A DNA stretch of 64,000 bases, taken from positions 5,391,501 to 5,455,500 of the forward strand of contig BSQZ01000036.1 of NCBI GenBank assembly GCA_033239005.1, given 5' to 3'. Under the pieces are notes generated by a model. The model saw nothing but the letters and a program-made list of their open reading frames with translations. It made no database searches and was not told the DNA's origin. The stretch comes from Lamellibrachia satsuma. Its lineage: Eukaryota; Annelida; Polychaeta; Sabellida; Siboglinidae. How positions within the stretch are numbered: the stretch's first letter is position 1; each line of letters begins with the position of its first letter. Below are positions 12,543-24,246 of this stretch, piece by piece. The position numbers and the translations under genes were made by a program.

Positions 12543-15500
12543 CAAAATCACGGTAAGGTGTTACAAATTCTGGACACATGCACCAAAATATTTTTTTGTA
12601 TTTCCTTTTGAAACTGATGTTTTTTGTAAGCTAGGATAACATATTTTTAGGATTCACTAAGTTTGATACAATCACATGACCTTTACCTATTTTTTTATAT
12701 AAAAAAAATATGCGTTATTTTTGACAGACAAAAATGGAAGAAAAGTATGTTTTCAACACACTTGATTAAATGTTATTTCCAAAAATGCTTTAATTTACAA
12801 TGTAAGGTGAAGTACTCAACAACATTACACTATTTATATGACAAAGTTGTATATTACTGATGTTGTATACAATACTCGCCGTTACCCACATCAAGTGCTA
12901 CAGCAAGAACAATTGTAGTAATCACTGAAAATGTAACTTCACAGGATTATTATCCTGCTTTAAATAAAAGAGGAAGCTACCTAGCACTTTAACTGGCTAG
13001 TGGACATAATTATCTGTAGTATGGATGTTTTGATCTGTCCTGTTTGCTTATTAAGCTAAAGGCACATAGGTTATATTTGACAGACAATGTATCTATATAA
13101 AGAAAATAAACAAACAAAATGTGCAATACTAATGCAGACTTTATTTATTTTAACAAACGCTTGTACGGACACAGAGTGCAGCTTAAATGAAACAAAGGAC
13201 AATATGTCCGTCAACCCATTGACGAATGTTAACTGTGTCTTTCAATTTATAACGCACGTGCATAAAATCTGTCAAATTCTCATGAATATAGCCGCACACA
13301 TTTCTTCACTGAAGGCATATTCATCACTTATAAATCATTGTAACTTTTTGTACGGACAACGGATACAGTTGTTGCAATGTCTTCCATATAGTATCACTTT
13401 TATATTATCAAACAGGAACATGCATTAGATTGTAACAAATGCATGAACTTTGATAGACACATGTTTTAGGCACTCAAATATGGCGTCGGCAAAGCAAACG
13501 TAATACACGAATATGCGTACTCTTGCCGCGTCACCACTTTTGTGTCTATTTTTCTGGGAAACACCATGCAGTGTCACATATGTCATAATTGACAGACAGT
13601 CTGCAGCATTGGTTTACTGTTGGTATTTATACTTGTCAGAAACCGGAAAACATAAGAAAACAGTTTCACACAACTAATATTGTATGTGTACAGCGGTAGA
13701 GAGCACGACGTTGACGTCCTGCTATATTTTACTATGAATACTGATAGAGATCTGACAAATATTGTTTTGACAGACACACTTCACGCACTTGACAAAGACA
13801 AATAAAAATTTGCTAAAAAAAATTTTTTACAAATTAGCCATATGCAAATGACTTCCGTGAGCATGTCCCAAAATAGCTGTGTTTCTCACAACATTTTATC
13901 AAATAAACATGAAAATAGGAAGTACTACCGGTAAACCTTTTTACACAACAAGGCTTGGTTTTCTTGTTACTTAACACTGAAAGGTTGTAACATGACAGAA
14001 GGAAAACATATATTAGGTTCTTATTAATTTTTTAATGATGCAATATGCAAACACTACCACGATTTATACAATTATAACGCATTACCATGCTTTTGCTCAT
14101 ATATATAACTTAAGTTCATTCACACTTCTAGTATTTACCCAATTACTAGATGATTAGTTCCATTCATTTATTATCCTCTGTGAAAATTAATACTTTCTTA
14201 TATCTAGTTTACACTGCTCCTTCACAAGCAAATAACTATATACCTTAACAATTTCAATTTGATCAGGTTGCACAAATATTTATAATAATGCTTGACCAAA
14301 CTGTCTGTTAATTCTGTTCCTTTGTTGACAGCTGTATGACCTGATGACGATGGCATTCAAGCACCAGGTGTCGCTTGCCCTGCGACCGCGTGATATTCTA
14401 CTCATCACGCTCAATCACATGGATGCCATCAAGCAATTTGTTGTTGATTCACCAGGGATCACCACACAAGTTGACAACGTCTACCGCCTCTTTATCCATG
14501 TATGTATGTGATTGTACGTGTCATGTCTGCTTGTATTTAAAGTTGAATGCTGACTTCAAATCGAAATCTTTTCCAGCTACATTTCATAAATTTAAGTAAC
14601 AGGTTAAATAATGGATTAAGGACCAAGTGATACATTTTATTTCCACGTTGCAACCTACAGTTATTTTTATATGTTGTTACTTCATGCCCTCTTGTTCTAT
14701 TACCTTCCTTAAGTTTGAAGAAAATATTTCTGACGATATGTCCCTAACCATTCAATACTTTTAAAACTTCTATTAGGGCTCCTCTTGCGTTTCTTTACTC
14801 TGGTGTTGTCGAACCACAGTCTATTATGAGTTTTTTTATAATTAATGGCTCTCAGTTCTGGAATAAGCTTAATTGGTCTTCTTTGTATTCATTTAACCTC
14901 ACCTTTGTGTTTATTAGGTTATATAGCTTGCAGGCTTGTATGCAATATTATAAATGAGACCTAACCATTGTTTTTGCAGGGGTGTAATTAGTCTATTTGG
15001 ACTAATTGTTACATTTTGATGATTGCATCTACAATTTTATATTCTATTTTCATTTCCATTTCCATTGCCAAAATTGAATAACGTCTGCCATTTTTCAAAT
15101 CATTTGACAAATTTGTCTAGATTATTTTATAATTTGTTCATCTCAACTCCATTTAACTTTTCTAAAAATGGTTGTATACACTGAAATCAGCTTGTTTAAA
15201 TGTTTTCTTTATTTCTAGCATTTTGCTTCACTCACAATGGGTGAATTCATGTTGATTCGACAGACACTTCTACACTTCTTTCAAGACATGCATATCAGGG
15301 TGAGTTGCATTACGCTGCACATATGCACACACAGTTTGTCTCATTCACACAGTTAGCACATAAGGTTCTTTAAGACAAATTGTAGAAATCTGAGTTCATT
15401 GACATATATTCCAATTAAAGGTCCATTCAGTTCAATTAAGTTTTTTTAGCTAGTTTCGATTTCATAAATAATTTAACCTATCTTGTAACCACTGACAGGC

Positions 15501-18500
15501 TAGCTTGTTTGTACAAATTTCTTATTTAGTTTTGGTGAAATCATTGACAAAAATTATTAAATTATTTTTTACTGGATCCAGACAAAATTTGCCAAAAAAG
15601 CAAAAGTAATCTGGCACTACATACTATAACATAAAAGTGTTCACATTTTTGCCAGTTGCCCAGTCTGTTGAATGAGTTGTAGTATTGATCAAAGGCAATT
15701 CTTTCAAAGATTTTAACAAAAGTATGAAACTGTTCACACACTACGAAGTTGAGCACCAACAAATATGATTTACAATGCGCTAGATCAACTGAGGATGATG
15801 TTTTAATAGAACCTTTTGTTACACTAGGTTTCCATATTCCTGAAGGACAAGGTACAATCTTCCAATGGCCACTTTGTGCTGCCCACAGATGGCCCGATAC
15901 CTTGGGGCACGGAACTGCCCGGAACCATTCGGTGAGAATATATCATGTTATTCAGCAAAAAATACATTATATAATATATATACACTGAATTTTTTTATAA
16001 GCATTGGGCACACATTTATTACCAGTGTTTGACGTGTTGCCTCTTGCACCTGTTTACATTTTCACATTGTCTTTGTTAATGAAGCTATAGTAATTTACAA
16101 AAAAAACTCAAATATAATGACCGTTTGTATCACTCGCACACACGCACGCACGCACGCACGCACGCACGCACACATCACACACTGTTCATATTAAAAAATT
16201 ATTGTTGAGCAATCAAGAATGATGCAATATTACAGTGTATTGTTGTGTGCCAACGAGGCAGGCCTGCAACTAGGGTATGAAGAGGATAAATAGGTCATAA
16301 ACAACAGAGTATTGATGATATCAAAGTGTTTGTTTTGTAGTGGTTGTGCTTCTGCTGCAGCATATACACTTTGACTGGGGAGCAGAAGAAAACAATGCAG
16401 TTTAACTGTGGCGGGAAGTGGAAGCACATTAAGTCTGAGGGGTCGTTTGACATAAGGGGCGATCGAGGCACGCGCTTGGGAACTAACATGTAAGTATATC
16501 ACACTAACAGGGGCATGGTGGTTCAGCGGTTAGAATACCAGACTGTCAATTGAGAGGATCTGGGTTTGAGTCTACTTGATGCCATTTAGAAACTTGGGTA
16601 ATTTCATTCACCCCACATTGCCTGTGTCTTTCAGAAGATGTTGGTCCCTTCTACCGGCTGTCTATGCCAGAGTCACATATGCCCTAGCCATCTCTTCAAC
16701 TGTGGTGTTGCTAGTGATGTAGTGGTTGCTATTCGTTGGTGATCGTGTTTGGTCAAAATACCCGTAAGATCTTCTGGAGACACTTGTTCTAAAAGGTCTC
16801 AAGCTTTTGTGCATGACGCATTAACTGACGCCCTTTGTGTGGTTTCAGGTACAATGTATCCCGTCCAGCCCTGGAAGCTAAGGTCAGCAGCACCCACGTT
16901 GAGTCCTCGTCCACTGCAGAGGGGGTGAGAAATTACCCCTTGAACTTTCTACTCAGATTTTATGATTAAATCAGGGGAAATCACTTTGTTATAAAAATAA
17001 CCATTAGACACAAGACGGTCCACTAGTTGTTCACAAAGGGTTAATAAGTACTTGCAATGGAAAAATCATTTTCGCAACATATTATTCTCATTATTTGAAA
17101 AGCAGTTGTAGCAAGTTCAACGTACATCCTAAGTTTTATGTGAGATCATATTAGATTTTATTGAATCCGATTGATAATAAAATAAAAAACTATGATTTAT
17201 GTGTATTCCTGCATTTTAAAAAACAAAATAAACTTTTTGGATACAATAAAAATTACTGTCAGAAAAATATCTCTGAAAAAAATCTAGTTATGTTTGAAAG
17301 AGTCTAGATAGGGGTGAAAGTGAAAAACATTTTTGTCAACCCGTTTAAAAATCTATCAACCTAACCGATATTCTACCAGCCGTGATATTGCACCTGAGAA
17401 TAAGTGTGCTGATTGTTGAATACAAGCGATGGGAACTGTAATGAGCTGAAGAATTACCTAAAGTATGGTATACGCTGGCACATTTCCCTCCAATCTTACC
17501 CAACTTAACTAATGAGTGCTGGTTGACTCAGGTCGGATCAGATGGTCCACATGCCCGCCTCACCCCGACTAGGGTAGATACACTACACTGATTGACACCG
17601 ACTGAGTCCGACTTGATCGGGTACTACTGACCTGACCCTGGTGGCAAAATATCCCATCCATGGCGGTCCTAGTAGACAGCACCAACATGGTGCTGAGGAC
17701 GTGCAGACACGAGCAGCCGCTATAGCAGTAGCTATTTTGCTCCTGCAGAGACGTTGTCATCAGTGACAATGTAATCGCTCATGCTGCTTTCACCTCCATC
17801 AAAAGCAGTGTGCCTATGCGGTAACCTGGTGTGGGAATTTCAGCTAACTGACCATGATTAGTTTTGCACCCTACTGCGCATGGATGTCGTGATGTACAAA
17901 TTTCTGTTGAACTCTTCTCGTGGGGTTGTCCACATGGTCTCCATCATCTGGCCAGTGTGCGTGGACAGTGAATGTGTGTGCTCCTGATTGGCTGCCGCTT
18001 CACCAACCGAGAACTACCACCGATTGCCCAACTGAGGTGGATACGTAGGCAACTTCGTTCAGACTCAACCAGACCGAGCCTGATAATCAGGCTGTTTTTA
18101 TACACTGCTTGAAAACTTTCGACTACCCGGCCCTGACTGACACCAACTCACCCCAATTTCAGTCGGATGTGGGGATACATTAGCCAACTGACACCGATCC
18201 AACCTGACTCGACCTGCACTGATTAGTTGAGTCGGGGGGAAAATACCAGTGTACGCCATGCTTTAGTCAGCAACATTACACCATATAACATGGTCACTGT
18301 GGCCAGTATAAATCACTGTCCATATCTTAGTAACCTGCCCCTAGCCCAGATATACCAATATCTCCTCATCACTTTCTGCCTCTTACATTTTAGTCAAAAA
18401 CAAAATGAACAATTATCTGATTTGGCAGCATTACACCATAAAGCATGGTCACTACCAAAGTATCTTGCAATTTATGCCTAATTTTTCATCGAAAAAGTAC

Positions 18501-20529
18501 TTTATTGGACGTTCGTACTCCTATTGACCGATATATCCAAATAATGAAGTCTCTAAAATTATTTGCAACCGAGTCAAAGATCAGCAACAACTATTAAATA
18601 TTGTTGTTCCTCAGTCCGTGGCAGAACTATCCGTAGTTTTGGCTATCCCGTTTTGCCGTCATCATGTGAATTCTTTGTGACTTGCGAGGTGGCAATATCG
18701 CTGCCAGTGCAGTCATCAATGCAGCTATTCAGTTGCTATATTGAATTCAGGTCGAGATTTATTTTAGAAATTGTTCTGACAGCTGCTACCAGCCCGACTG
18801 CAAAAGTACCTACCATTGGCTGTCGGACCTGTCTGAGCTTGCAGCCCTGAGTCTAGATTAATGTGCACTCAAGCCAAAATCAAGAAACATTTCAGTCTTT
18901 TTCCAACTTTTTTTTAGTTTTAAACAAATGGTTTATTTTATATAAAAAATTCATCTAAATTTTATTAAGTTTATGCATACAGTTTAATATTCATTTACAT
19001 TGTACCATTGTACTTTTATTCAATCTTGTTATTGCCAAAGCAAATAAAATATTATTACTAAATTTAATATTATAATTAAAAATCTGGTTGTAAAAAAATT
19101 CCTATGATGTTTTGTTGTCACAGGACTCGGCCATGGCACCCAACCCTCTTGCAACCGCACAACTTGATCTGCTTTCAAAACTGATCGGAAGATGTGAAAT
19201 GAAAGGCGGAACACCAGAGTTCCGGCTGAATCTATTTAACACAGACGAGGAGGAGGAGTATGTTATTATTCATTGTAAAAACTAACTAGAGTATGTGATT
19301 ATTCATTGTAAAAACTAATTGGAGTTTGTGGTTATTCATTGTACTAACATTGATAGTACCAGTAAAAATTAATTGGAGTATGTAGTTATTCGTTGTACTA
19401 ACATTGATAGTACCAGTAAAAATTAACCGAAGTATGTAGTTATTCGTTGTACTAACATTGATAGTATCAGTAAAAACTAACTGGAGTATGTAGTTATTCA
19501 TTGTTCTAACATTGATAGTATCAGTAGAAACTGACTGACTGTAATTAATTTCAAATTATGACATTTCTTTGGCTATTTGAAAACATGCCCTGTGTTTATG
19601 GTTATACTTGCCGTTGATGGAATGCTTTTGTTTAACAGTCCATCTTCATTGTTACATTATACAATTTTGCTAAGCTATGTGAGTCTATGAATTATGTTTA
19701 TATCACCTGCTCTACATCTGTTTCTTTCAATGGAAATAAGGTATAAGTACATTATATATGTATGACGAGAAAGAATATAATGGGGAAGAGTGTCTCATAA
19801 GTAGTACATTCTTTCCACAGCAGACACTATGTTCATTTGGTGACATTAACTTGTAAGTGTAACACATAATTGTAAAACTTGATTTTTAATGCAAATAATA
19901 TTTGTTTCCAGGGAAGCTGCCCTGGCACAGCCAGTAGAGACAGACCAAACAACAGTAATCAAAATAGACGCCTCAAAGGTAGGTTACATGATCACAGTCT
20001 TTTCTGTGCAATACATTCCATTCAAGCCCACACAACCTGTTTTGTGTTCTGCATATTAGTTCATATTGACACTGTTTGAACAGCTAAAATGCCTTTAAGT
20101 CCCAAAAACACTGAAGTGCTCCTTTTTATTTGTTTAATGCCCTTTTATAAAAGCAGCTTTTTGCCGATAAAAATCCACTGCGCCACTATTTTAATGAAAC
20201 ATGGGAATGCTGCATAAAAAAGGCCGAATCCAGTCAAAATTAATTTAACAGTTTGTCTGGTGATTTTCGCAAAACTAAGTAACAAATGTTTACAAACAAG
20301 CTAGCATGCCGTAATCGATACTAAAGAGGTTTGAATTTTCGTGAAATATTCTAATATGAGGTGAGCAATGAAACTAAGGAGAGACCTTCAACAACCGTCA
20401 CAGTATTTTCCCTTTCCCAAACAGCAAGGGGAGAGTACAGAGCTGAGCCGTATCATGGGAGAACTGGATGTGGGAAACACTGGTGGGGAGGAGCAGGATC
20501 TGCTCGACTTGATGGACAGTGCGAAATGA
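8545..20529 (+). CDS. OSCP1: Organic solute carrier partner 1 (OSCP1/NOR1), complete, ten exons
   Basis: Exons 8545-8656, 9928-10082, 14332-14499, 15219-15299, 15828-15931, 16361-16489, 16849-16924, 19124-19257, 19912-19978 and 20425-20529 join in frame to 376 aa, close to the human length of about 380. All introns are GT-AG. The N-terminus MSLKTLPLLFINLGGEMMYI, the block MFNTRFMEELFKPQEIYSKK, GEFMLIRQTLLHFFQD, GPIPWGTELPG, the acidic FRLNLFNTDEEE segment and the C-terminal SRIMGEL...DLLDLMD all follow vertebrate OSCP1. The family is cytosolic or cilium-associated and has been reported to modulate organic solute transport; its biochemistry is poorly known. Exon 8 ends at a donor that is multiplied by the minisatellite described at 19255. 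A possible poly(A) signal AATAAA is at 20580-20585. Confidence 0.95.
8657..9927 (+). other. OSCP1 intron 1, no recognised feature
   Basis: AT-rich intron starting GTGAGT and ending CCTTGCAG. No transposon ends, tandem repeats or conserved coding pieces were recognised. Confidence 0.6.
10200..10350 (+). repeat. Degenerate ACAATTACACCATGTCAG tandem repeat
   Basis: About five imperfect copies of an 18-19 bp unit, preceded by ATTACAATTAC-rich sequence. Similar ATTACA-rich sequence recurs near 22262-22460 downstream of OSCP1, so this may be the edge of an old transposon. It lies in OSCP1 intron 2. Confidence 0.6.
10410..10887. mobile_element. hAT-like MITE (478 bp)
   Basis: Terminal inverted repeats TAGGGCCGGAACGATAC (left) and TAGGGCCGGAACGACAC (right, reverse complement), with further GATAC/GTATC-rich inner sequence. 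The 8-bp flanks GTTATGAA and GCTACAAA agree at five positions and differ by three transitions, compatible with an aged hAT target duplication. No transposase is encoded. In OSCP1 intron 2. Confidence 0.8.
12246..12370. repeat. Long palindrome / foldback element
   Basis: Arms 12276-12302 and 12327-12353 are perfect 27-bp inverted repeats (TTTGTCAGCCAAAACAG and its complement). The 24-bp spacer itself contains GCATGA/TCATGC, so the stem can continue to a 4-nt loop. Outer bases GTTTACA/TGTAAAC extend it weakly. It looks like a small foldback transposon in OSCP1 intron 2. Confidence 0.8.
12501..12539. repeat. (TA)n microsatellite
   Basis: Short TA tract. The preceding 45 bp (GACATGGAAGCCATTGGCTT and neighbours) recur in inverted orientation beside the TA tract at 59167, so the tract appears to be part of a dispersed repeat. 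Confidence 0.9.
14590..15170 (-). mobile_element. Degenerate CR1-type LINE, RT C-terminal part
   Basis: Minus-strand translation in shifting frames gives pieces like RTRGHEVTT, CRLQ and EVLKVLNG, matching the conserved C-terminal region of the CR1 reverse transcriptases seen elsewhere in this window. Many stops and frameshifts. It is the bulk of OSCP1 intron 3. Confidence 0.65.
15415..15806 (+). mobile_element. TTAA-ended MITE, copy 2 (upstream of OSCP1 exon 5)
   Basis: Starts TTAAAGGTCCATTCAGTTCA and ends with CAACTGAGGATGATGTTTTAA, which are inverted relative to each other. Inner sequence GGATCCAGACAAAATTTGCC, GCAAAAGT and AAAGGCAATTCTTT aligns with the copy at 30592-32066. Its right end is 21 bp from the splice acceptor of exon 5 at 15828. 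Confidence 0.65.
16138..16182. repeat. (CACG)n/(CA)n microsatellite
   Basis: CACGCACGCACG array in OSCP1 intron 5. Similar arrays occur at about 7200, 22663, 53196 and 61590. Confidence 0.95.
16510..16800 (+). mobile_element. tRNA-derived SINE, copy 2
   Basis: Head GGTTCAGCGGTTAGAATACC with box B GGGTTTGAGTC, followed by GAAACTTGGGTAATTTCATT and CACCCCACATTGCCTGTGT, the same body as the copy at 8114. Located in OSCP1 intron 6, sense orientation. Confidence 0.75.
17459..18265. mobile_element. Non-autonomous DNA transposon with ~80-bp inverted ends (807 bp)
   Basis: The left end (TAAAGTATGGTATACGCTGG) and the reverse complement of the right end (TAAAGCATGGCGTACACTGG) agree at 16 of 20 positions, and similarity continues inward through AACTAAT, GAGTGCTGGT, GACTCAGGT and CGGATC blocks to about 80 bp. 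Flanking TA dinucleotides are compatible with a TA target. The interior is GC-richer than the surrounding intron and has no transposase. Superfamily not assigned. In OSCP1 intron 7. Confidence 0.7.
19255..19535 (+). repeat. 33/54-bp minisatellite containing the OSCP1 exon 8 splice donor
   Basis: Donor-like GTATGT (or GTTTGT) occurs at 19258 (the real donor), 19291, 19324, 19378, 19432 and 19486, spaced 33, 33, 54, 54 and 54 bp. Each repeat continues with ATTATTC(A/G)TTGTA; the 54-bp version adds CTAACATTGATAGTA. The last exon codons (GAG) are partly included in each unit. Confidence 0.92.
20150..20392 (-). mobile_element. TTAA-ended MITE family, copy 3 (upstream of OSCP1 exon 10)
   Basis: Contains CCAGTCAAAATTAATT, GTTTACAAACAAGCTAGCATG and GAGAGACCTT, in the same order as the copies at 1240 and 41500. 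It fills much of the 446-bp intron 9 and ends about 32 bp before the acceptor at 20425. Confidence 0.55.
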
Positions 20530-23130
20530 GGGAAACCACACGAAACCGTGTAAGGCGCTGCAAACAAATTGTTGTTCACAATAAATATAGGTCAATGGTA
20601 AAGGAGATCTGCAGATACAGGAACATGTTAATAAGGAATTAATGTACACGGAGTTTGTGTCGACTGTTGGTGTTTGTGGTTTGCATCTGTTCTGCTATAT
20701 GAAATCGCATATTGTTGAACAGAATGAGTATTTTTGGTAACGTTATGCATTTGATTGGTCACATTTGATTGGCGACATCTCAGTTGAGCCGAGTGTGACC
20801 ACACTTTTGTTGTGACATTCTACGTCATGAAATTGATGTCGTTTACAATGTGCTCAATGAAATATTCAAAGCACAACAGCACACGTATTTGGCTATCACA
20901 AGAGTCTGCGGTCACTATACTTTTGGATGTGTAAACCCCTTTATGTTATTTGATAATTCATGCATGATATTTTACTGGCTCATGAGACAAATCATGCAAC
21001 TCTCCACATACAAAACACTATTTCAAACCTTCTGTGACAGGCTACATCAAGAGGTAAAATATCGTCTTTGTGTATACATCATTGGTGAAGATACTCGTTC
21101 AACAACATCGTTCAGACAAAGCAGTGCAAAATATTCTGGAACAGGAATAGCCAATAGCAGTGTCATGGTGTTAAAGTGCCTATAACTTGTTGCTGCAAGT
21201 TCTAATTCTTTTTGAAAACGCAACTTTTAGCAAAATAAAATACCTTCAAGGTAATACAATCCACAACACAACACAAGCCGATACATTCGTCACTAAATGT
21301 GATAATTCGCAGCTGGTTCTTCTAATCTGATCGCCCCTTTTTGTGACGGCAGTGGGAGTACATCTTGATTAATGAACAGTCTAAATGTCCAGCATTTCTG
21401 AAGGGGAATTGGCCCATATACAAATTCCAATTGTGACTAATCATTAGCTAAATACTGGGCTTGTTGGTATCCCCCAAGTGAAAAACATGCCAGAAGTATT
21501 TGAATAATCTGTCGATGCTTCTTGGGATGAGTGATGGGAAAAATATACTACTGTTGGTGGAATACCAGGTAGAACATAACAGCTGGGCAGCAGAAAATTG
21601 GCATGCATTTATTATGCTACTAAAAACTGTGAAGAAGAGTTGCATGAAAGACTTCTTGTAGTTGTCACAAACTATAAAAAATTGCATGGAACTGCAGGCT
21701 TCTTGTAAAATATTAATGTTGTGTTTCTTTGTGGAAATCTAAGCATTGGTTTTGTTTGTAGTATACTTGCGCATACATGTAAAAACATATTTAAAATAGG
21801 TTCTAGGCGTACTTTATTGCGAGGTACTATACCGTAATTTACCGGTACATTTACTTCAGAAAGTGTTTGGCATGGTACACATGTGAAGATGTAAATTCAC
21901 CTACATTCCTAGAACTCAATCTGTTATTAATATAATTTCTATTTGTATGTGTCAACGTGATGTGACACTTGTGACTAACCAGATGTGTTGTAATCATGGA
22001 ATCTGCTTTCCAGGATGAGTACTGTGTCACTGGCATAATTGTGTGATTTTTTTGTTTTACATATAAGAACAGAACTTTTATATTGTGCTGTTTATGGTAG
22101 AAAACATTGATGCTTCGTAATACTGTTTTCTAGAAAGTCCGTCCAAAGATGTGCTTGTTTTTGTTGGCTTTTCTGGTGGTTTACACAAATAAAATTTGTG
22201 TTCTTGTATTTGTCTACATCTTTTACTGTATGTCAATATAAAGATTACTCATTCACCTTCATAACAGGTTCAGTTACAATTGACAATTATGATTACACAG
22301 CACCATAAGCTCATTTACAGCACTTCAAAACAAATAATACAATTACACTGATTCTGAAGTCAATTACAATGACAATGCTTCAGAAAGAGTAAATTGCAAT
22401 AGTTCATAGTACAACTACATTGTTTTATAAAAGAAGATTACACATACCATTACTGCTAATTGTCTACAGGGTATTAGACATAGGTGAATTCATGCATTCT
22501 TGCTGCCAGTTCAGGAAGAACTAAATGCATTTTTGTGAATGGACCTTTAAAACAACTAAAAATTTGGCAGTCTGTCCTTTAACTTGGAGCAAATTAAATT
22601 TATTTGAATATCTACCAATTAACCCCAGAAGAACTTGGTAATGAATGTATTTAATTAATCCGCACGCACGCACGCACGCACGCACTATTCTCACTAACAA
22701 TGTAAATAAAAATCACCAAAGTAATGCCATAATACATTTTGCTTTCAAATGGGATACACATGAACTTTGTTAGGTTGGTGTAGGACATAGTGTGCTCCCA
22801 CTATTTGTGACAATGGGTAACATTCTTTTGCAAAATGGTGCAATTTTCGTAATTGTGAGTTTTGCTATTTACTGGTGAGCATAAAAAAACAGAAGGGTGT
22901 ATAAAATGCCTCAAGAAAGGGTTGTACAAAAATGGAGGTCAAACAAAACCCCATAAACCTCTGCATCTGCCTCTGGTAGGAAATAAGAAGTGCCAATATG
23001 TTTATCAAAATCACATGTTTAATTTATCTGGCATCAGAAGTGTTCATTTCGTTCTTCGTTGAATAAGCTGAACAATGACAGATCATCTCAAGTGTAATCA
23101 ACAAAATGACAGCAAGATCTCCTATGCTGT
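20530..23130. other. Convergent intergenic region OSCP1-MECR
   Basis: 2.6 kb between two 3' ends. It holds a candidate OSCP1 poly(A) signal at 20580-20585, ATTACA-rich sequence around 22262-22460, a (CGCA)n run at 22663-22685 and a possible minus-strand ATTAAA for MECR at 23018-23023. No further gene was recognised. Confidence 0.6.
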
Positions 23131-24246
23131 CTACAACAAAGACTTGTCCATTACAAGAATTTGTTTCTGTGTTACATACGGCTCCATTGTCCTTCTGACA
23201 CCATCTTTGAAGTGTTCAAGTGGCACACTTCTGTAGAGAGGCGGCAGTAGTTGTCCTTTCCGCACTAACCCACACAGATAGTCCCACATTTCACGTCGCT
23301 TTGGACTGTTGCTGTTTTCCTTGTTCCACTGCGACATCCAGAAACCGCGCAGCCTGACATCCTTGAAGATAAATGAACCGGTCGGTACCATCAATGGCTT
23401 TTTCGACATCCCTCCATACGTGACCATCACGCCCTTCTGTTCCATGTACTTTAGTATGTCTGCTACACCTTTCCCACTGACACAGTTTAAAGCCAGCTTA
23501 GATTTTGGCAATGTTCCCATGAGCACTTTCATCTGAGGCGAGTGAGCGAAGTCATCGGTGATCACATGGGTGGCACCCATGTCTATCAGGGTGTTCACGA
23601 GAATGTCAAGGTTTGGTCTGTCGCGCACGATGTTCACCGTCTGTAAACCCATTGCGGCCGCAATGTGAATGACGGCTTGGCCCACAGCACTGTTGGCTCC
23701 ATTCTGGATAACCACATCTCCCTTTTCTAAATGCCCAAAGTCGGTCAGCAAGCGGTATGCTGTACACGGATTCACGGACAGCGTTGCAGCACTCAGCAAT
23801 GGGATGTCATTTGGAATCTTCCACATGTCGTCTTCGTTGCAAACCACGAACATTCTCCACGTCCCCAATCCCGATATTATATTTGGCACTACCCAGTCCC
23901 CCGACTGCAAACGTTTCACGCCTGCCCCCACGCTCAGCACTTCAGCAACACCGTCAAAGCCGGCGAAAAGAGGCAAGGGTAATTTGACGGGGTATACGCC
24001 CTGAATCATGTTAATATCTGCGGGGTTAATCGGTGCCGCCATCATACGTAGACAGATTTGGTTGGACTTCAGCGACGAAGGATCAGTTTTAAGTGTCAAT
24101 GTCTTGCCCTCGAGCACTTTCATGGGATCCCCATGGTCCGCATAAGTGACAGCAAAGCATTCCGTGCTTGCCCCGCCACTGGCGGTTCGTGCGATGTTTA
24201 CTATCGGCAAGCAGTATGCTCGGCTCCGCATGAAGCGATAGAACAT
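23131..24246 (-). CDS. MECR: Mitochondrial trans-2-enoyl-CoA/ACP reductase (MECR), intronless ORF
   Basis: Uninterrupted 371-codon ORF matching MECR/ETR1, the NADPH-dependent last reductase of mitochondrial type II fatty-acid synthesis. I chose the ATG at 24246 (context CACCATG); it gives an Arg-rich presequence (MFYRFMRSRAYCLPIVNIAR) and a length near the human 373 aa. An in-frame ATG at 24291 would add 15 residues, but the TATTTGCAG just after it looks like a splice acceptor from an upstream non-coding exon. Tyr85 in INMIQGVYP corresponds to the catalytic Tyr; the cofactor loop is NGANSAVGQAV around residues 182-192, with Ala where the human enzyme has Gly. RDRP, TYGGMSKKP and LRGFWMSQW are conserved. 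The absence of introns contrasts with the intron-rich neighbours and with vertebrate MECR. Confidence 0.95.
   Translation of the reverse strand: MFYRFMRSRAYCLPIVNIARTASGGASTECFAVTYADHGDPMKVLEGKTLTLKTDPSSLKSNQICLRMMAAPINPADINMIQGVYPVKLPLPLFAGFDGVAEVLSVGAGVKRLQSGDWVVPNIISGLGTWRMFVVCNEDDMWKIPNDIPLLSAATLSVNPCTAYRLLTDFGHLEKGDVVIQNGANSAVGQAVIHIAAAMGLQTVNIVRDRPNLDILVNTLIDMGATHVITDDFAHSPQMKVLMGTLPKSKLALNCVSGKGVADILKYMEQKGVMVTYGGMSKKPLMVPTGSFIFKDVRLRGFWMSQWNKENSNSPKRREMWDYLCGLVRKGQLLPPLYRSVPLEHFKDGVRRTMEPYVTQKQILVMDKSLL

Noticed and set aside
12093..12611. 172-aa ORF
   Set aside because: Runs through the palindrome and a TA tract; no domain resemblance.
19286..19501. Repeat-containing minus ORF (NNYILRLIFTGTINVST)
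   Set aside because: Antisense reading of the donor minisatellite in an OSCP1 intron.
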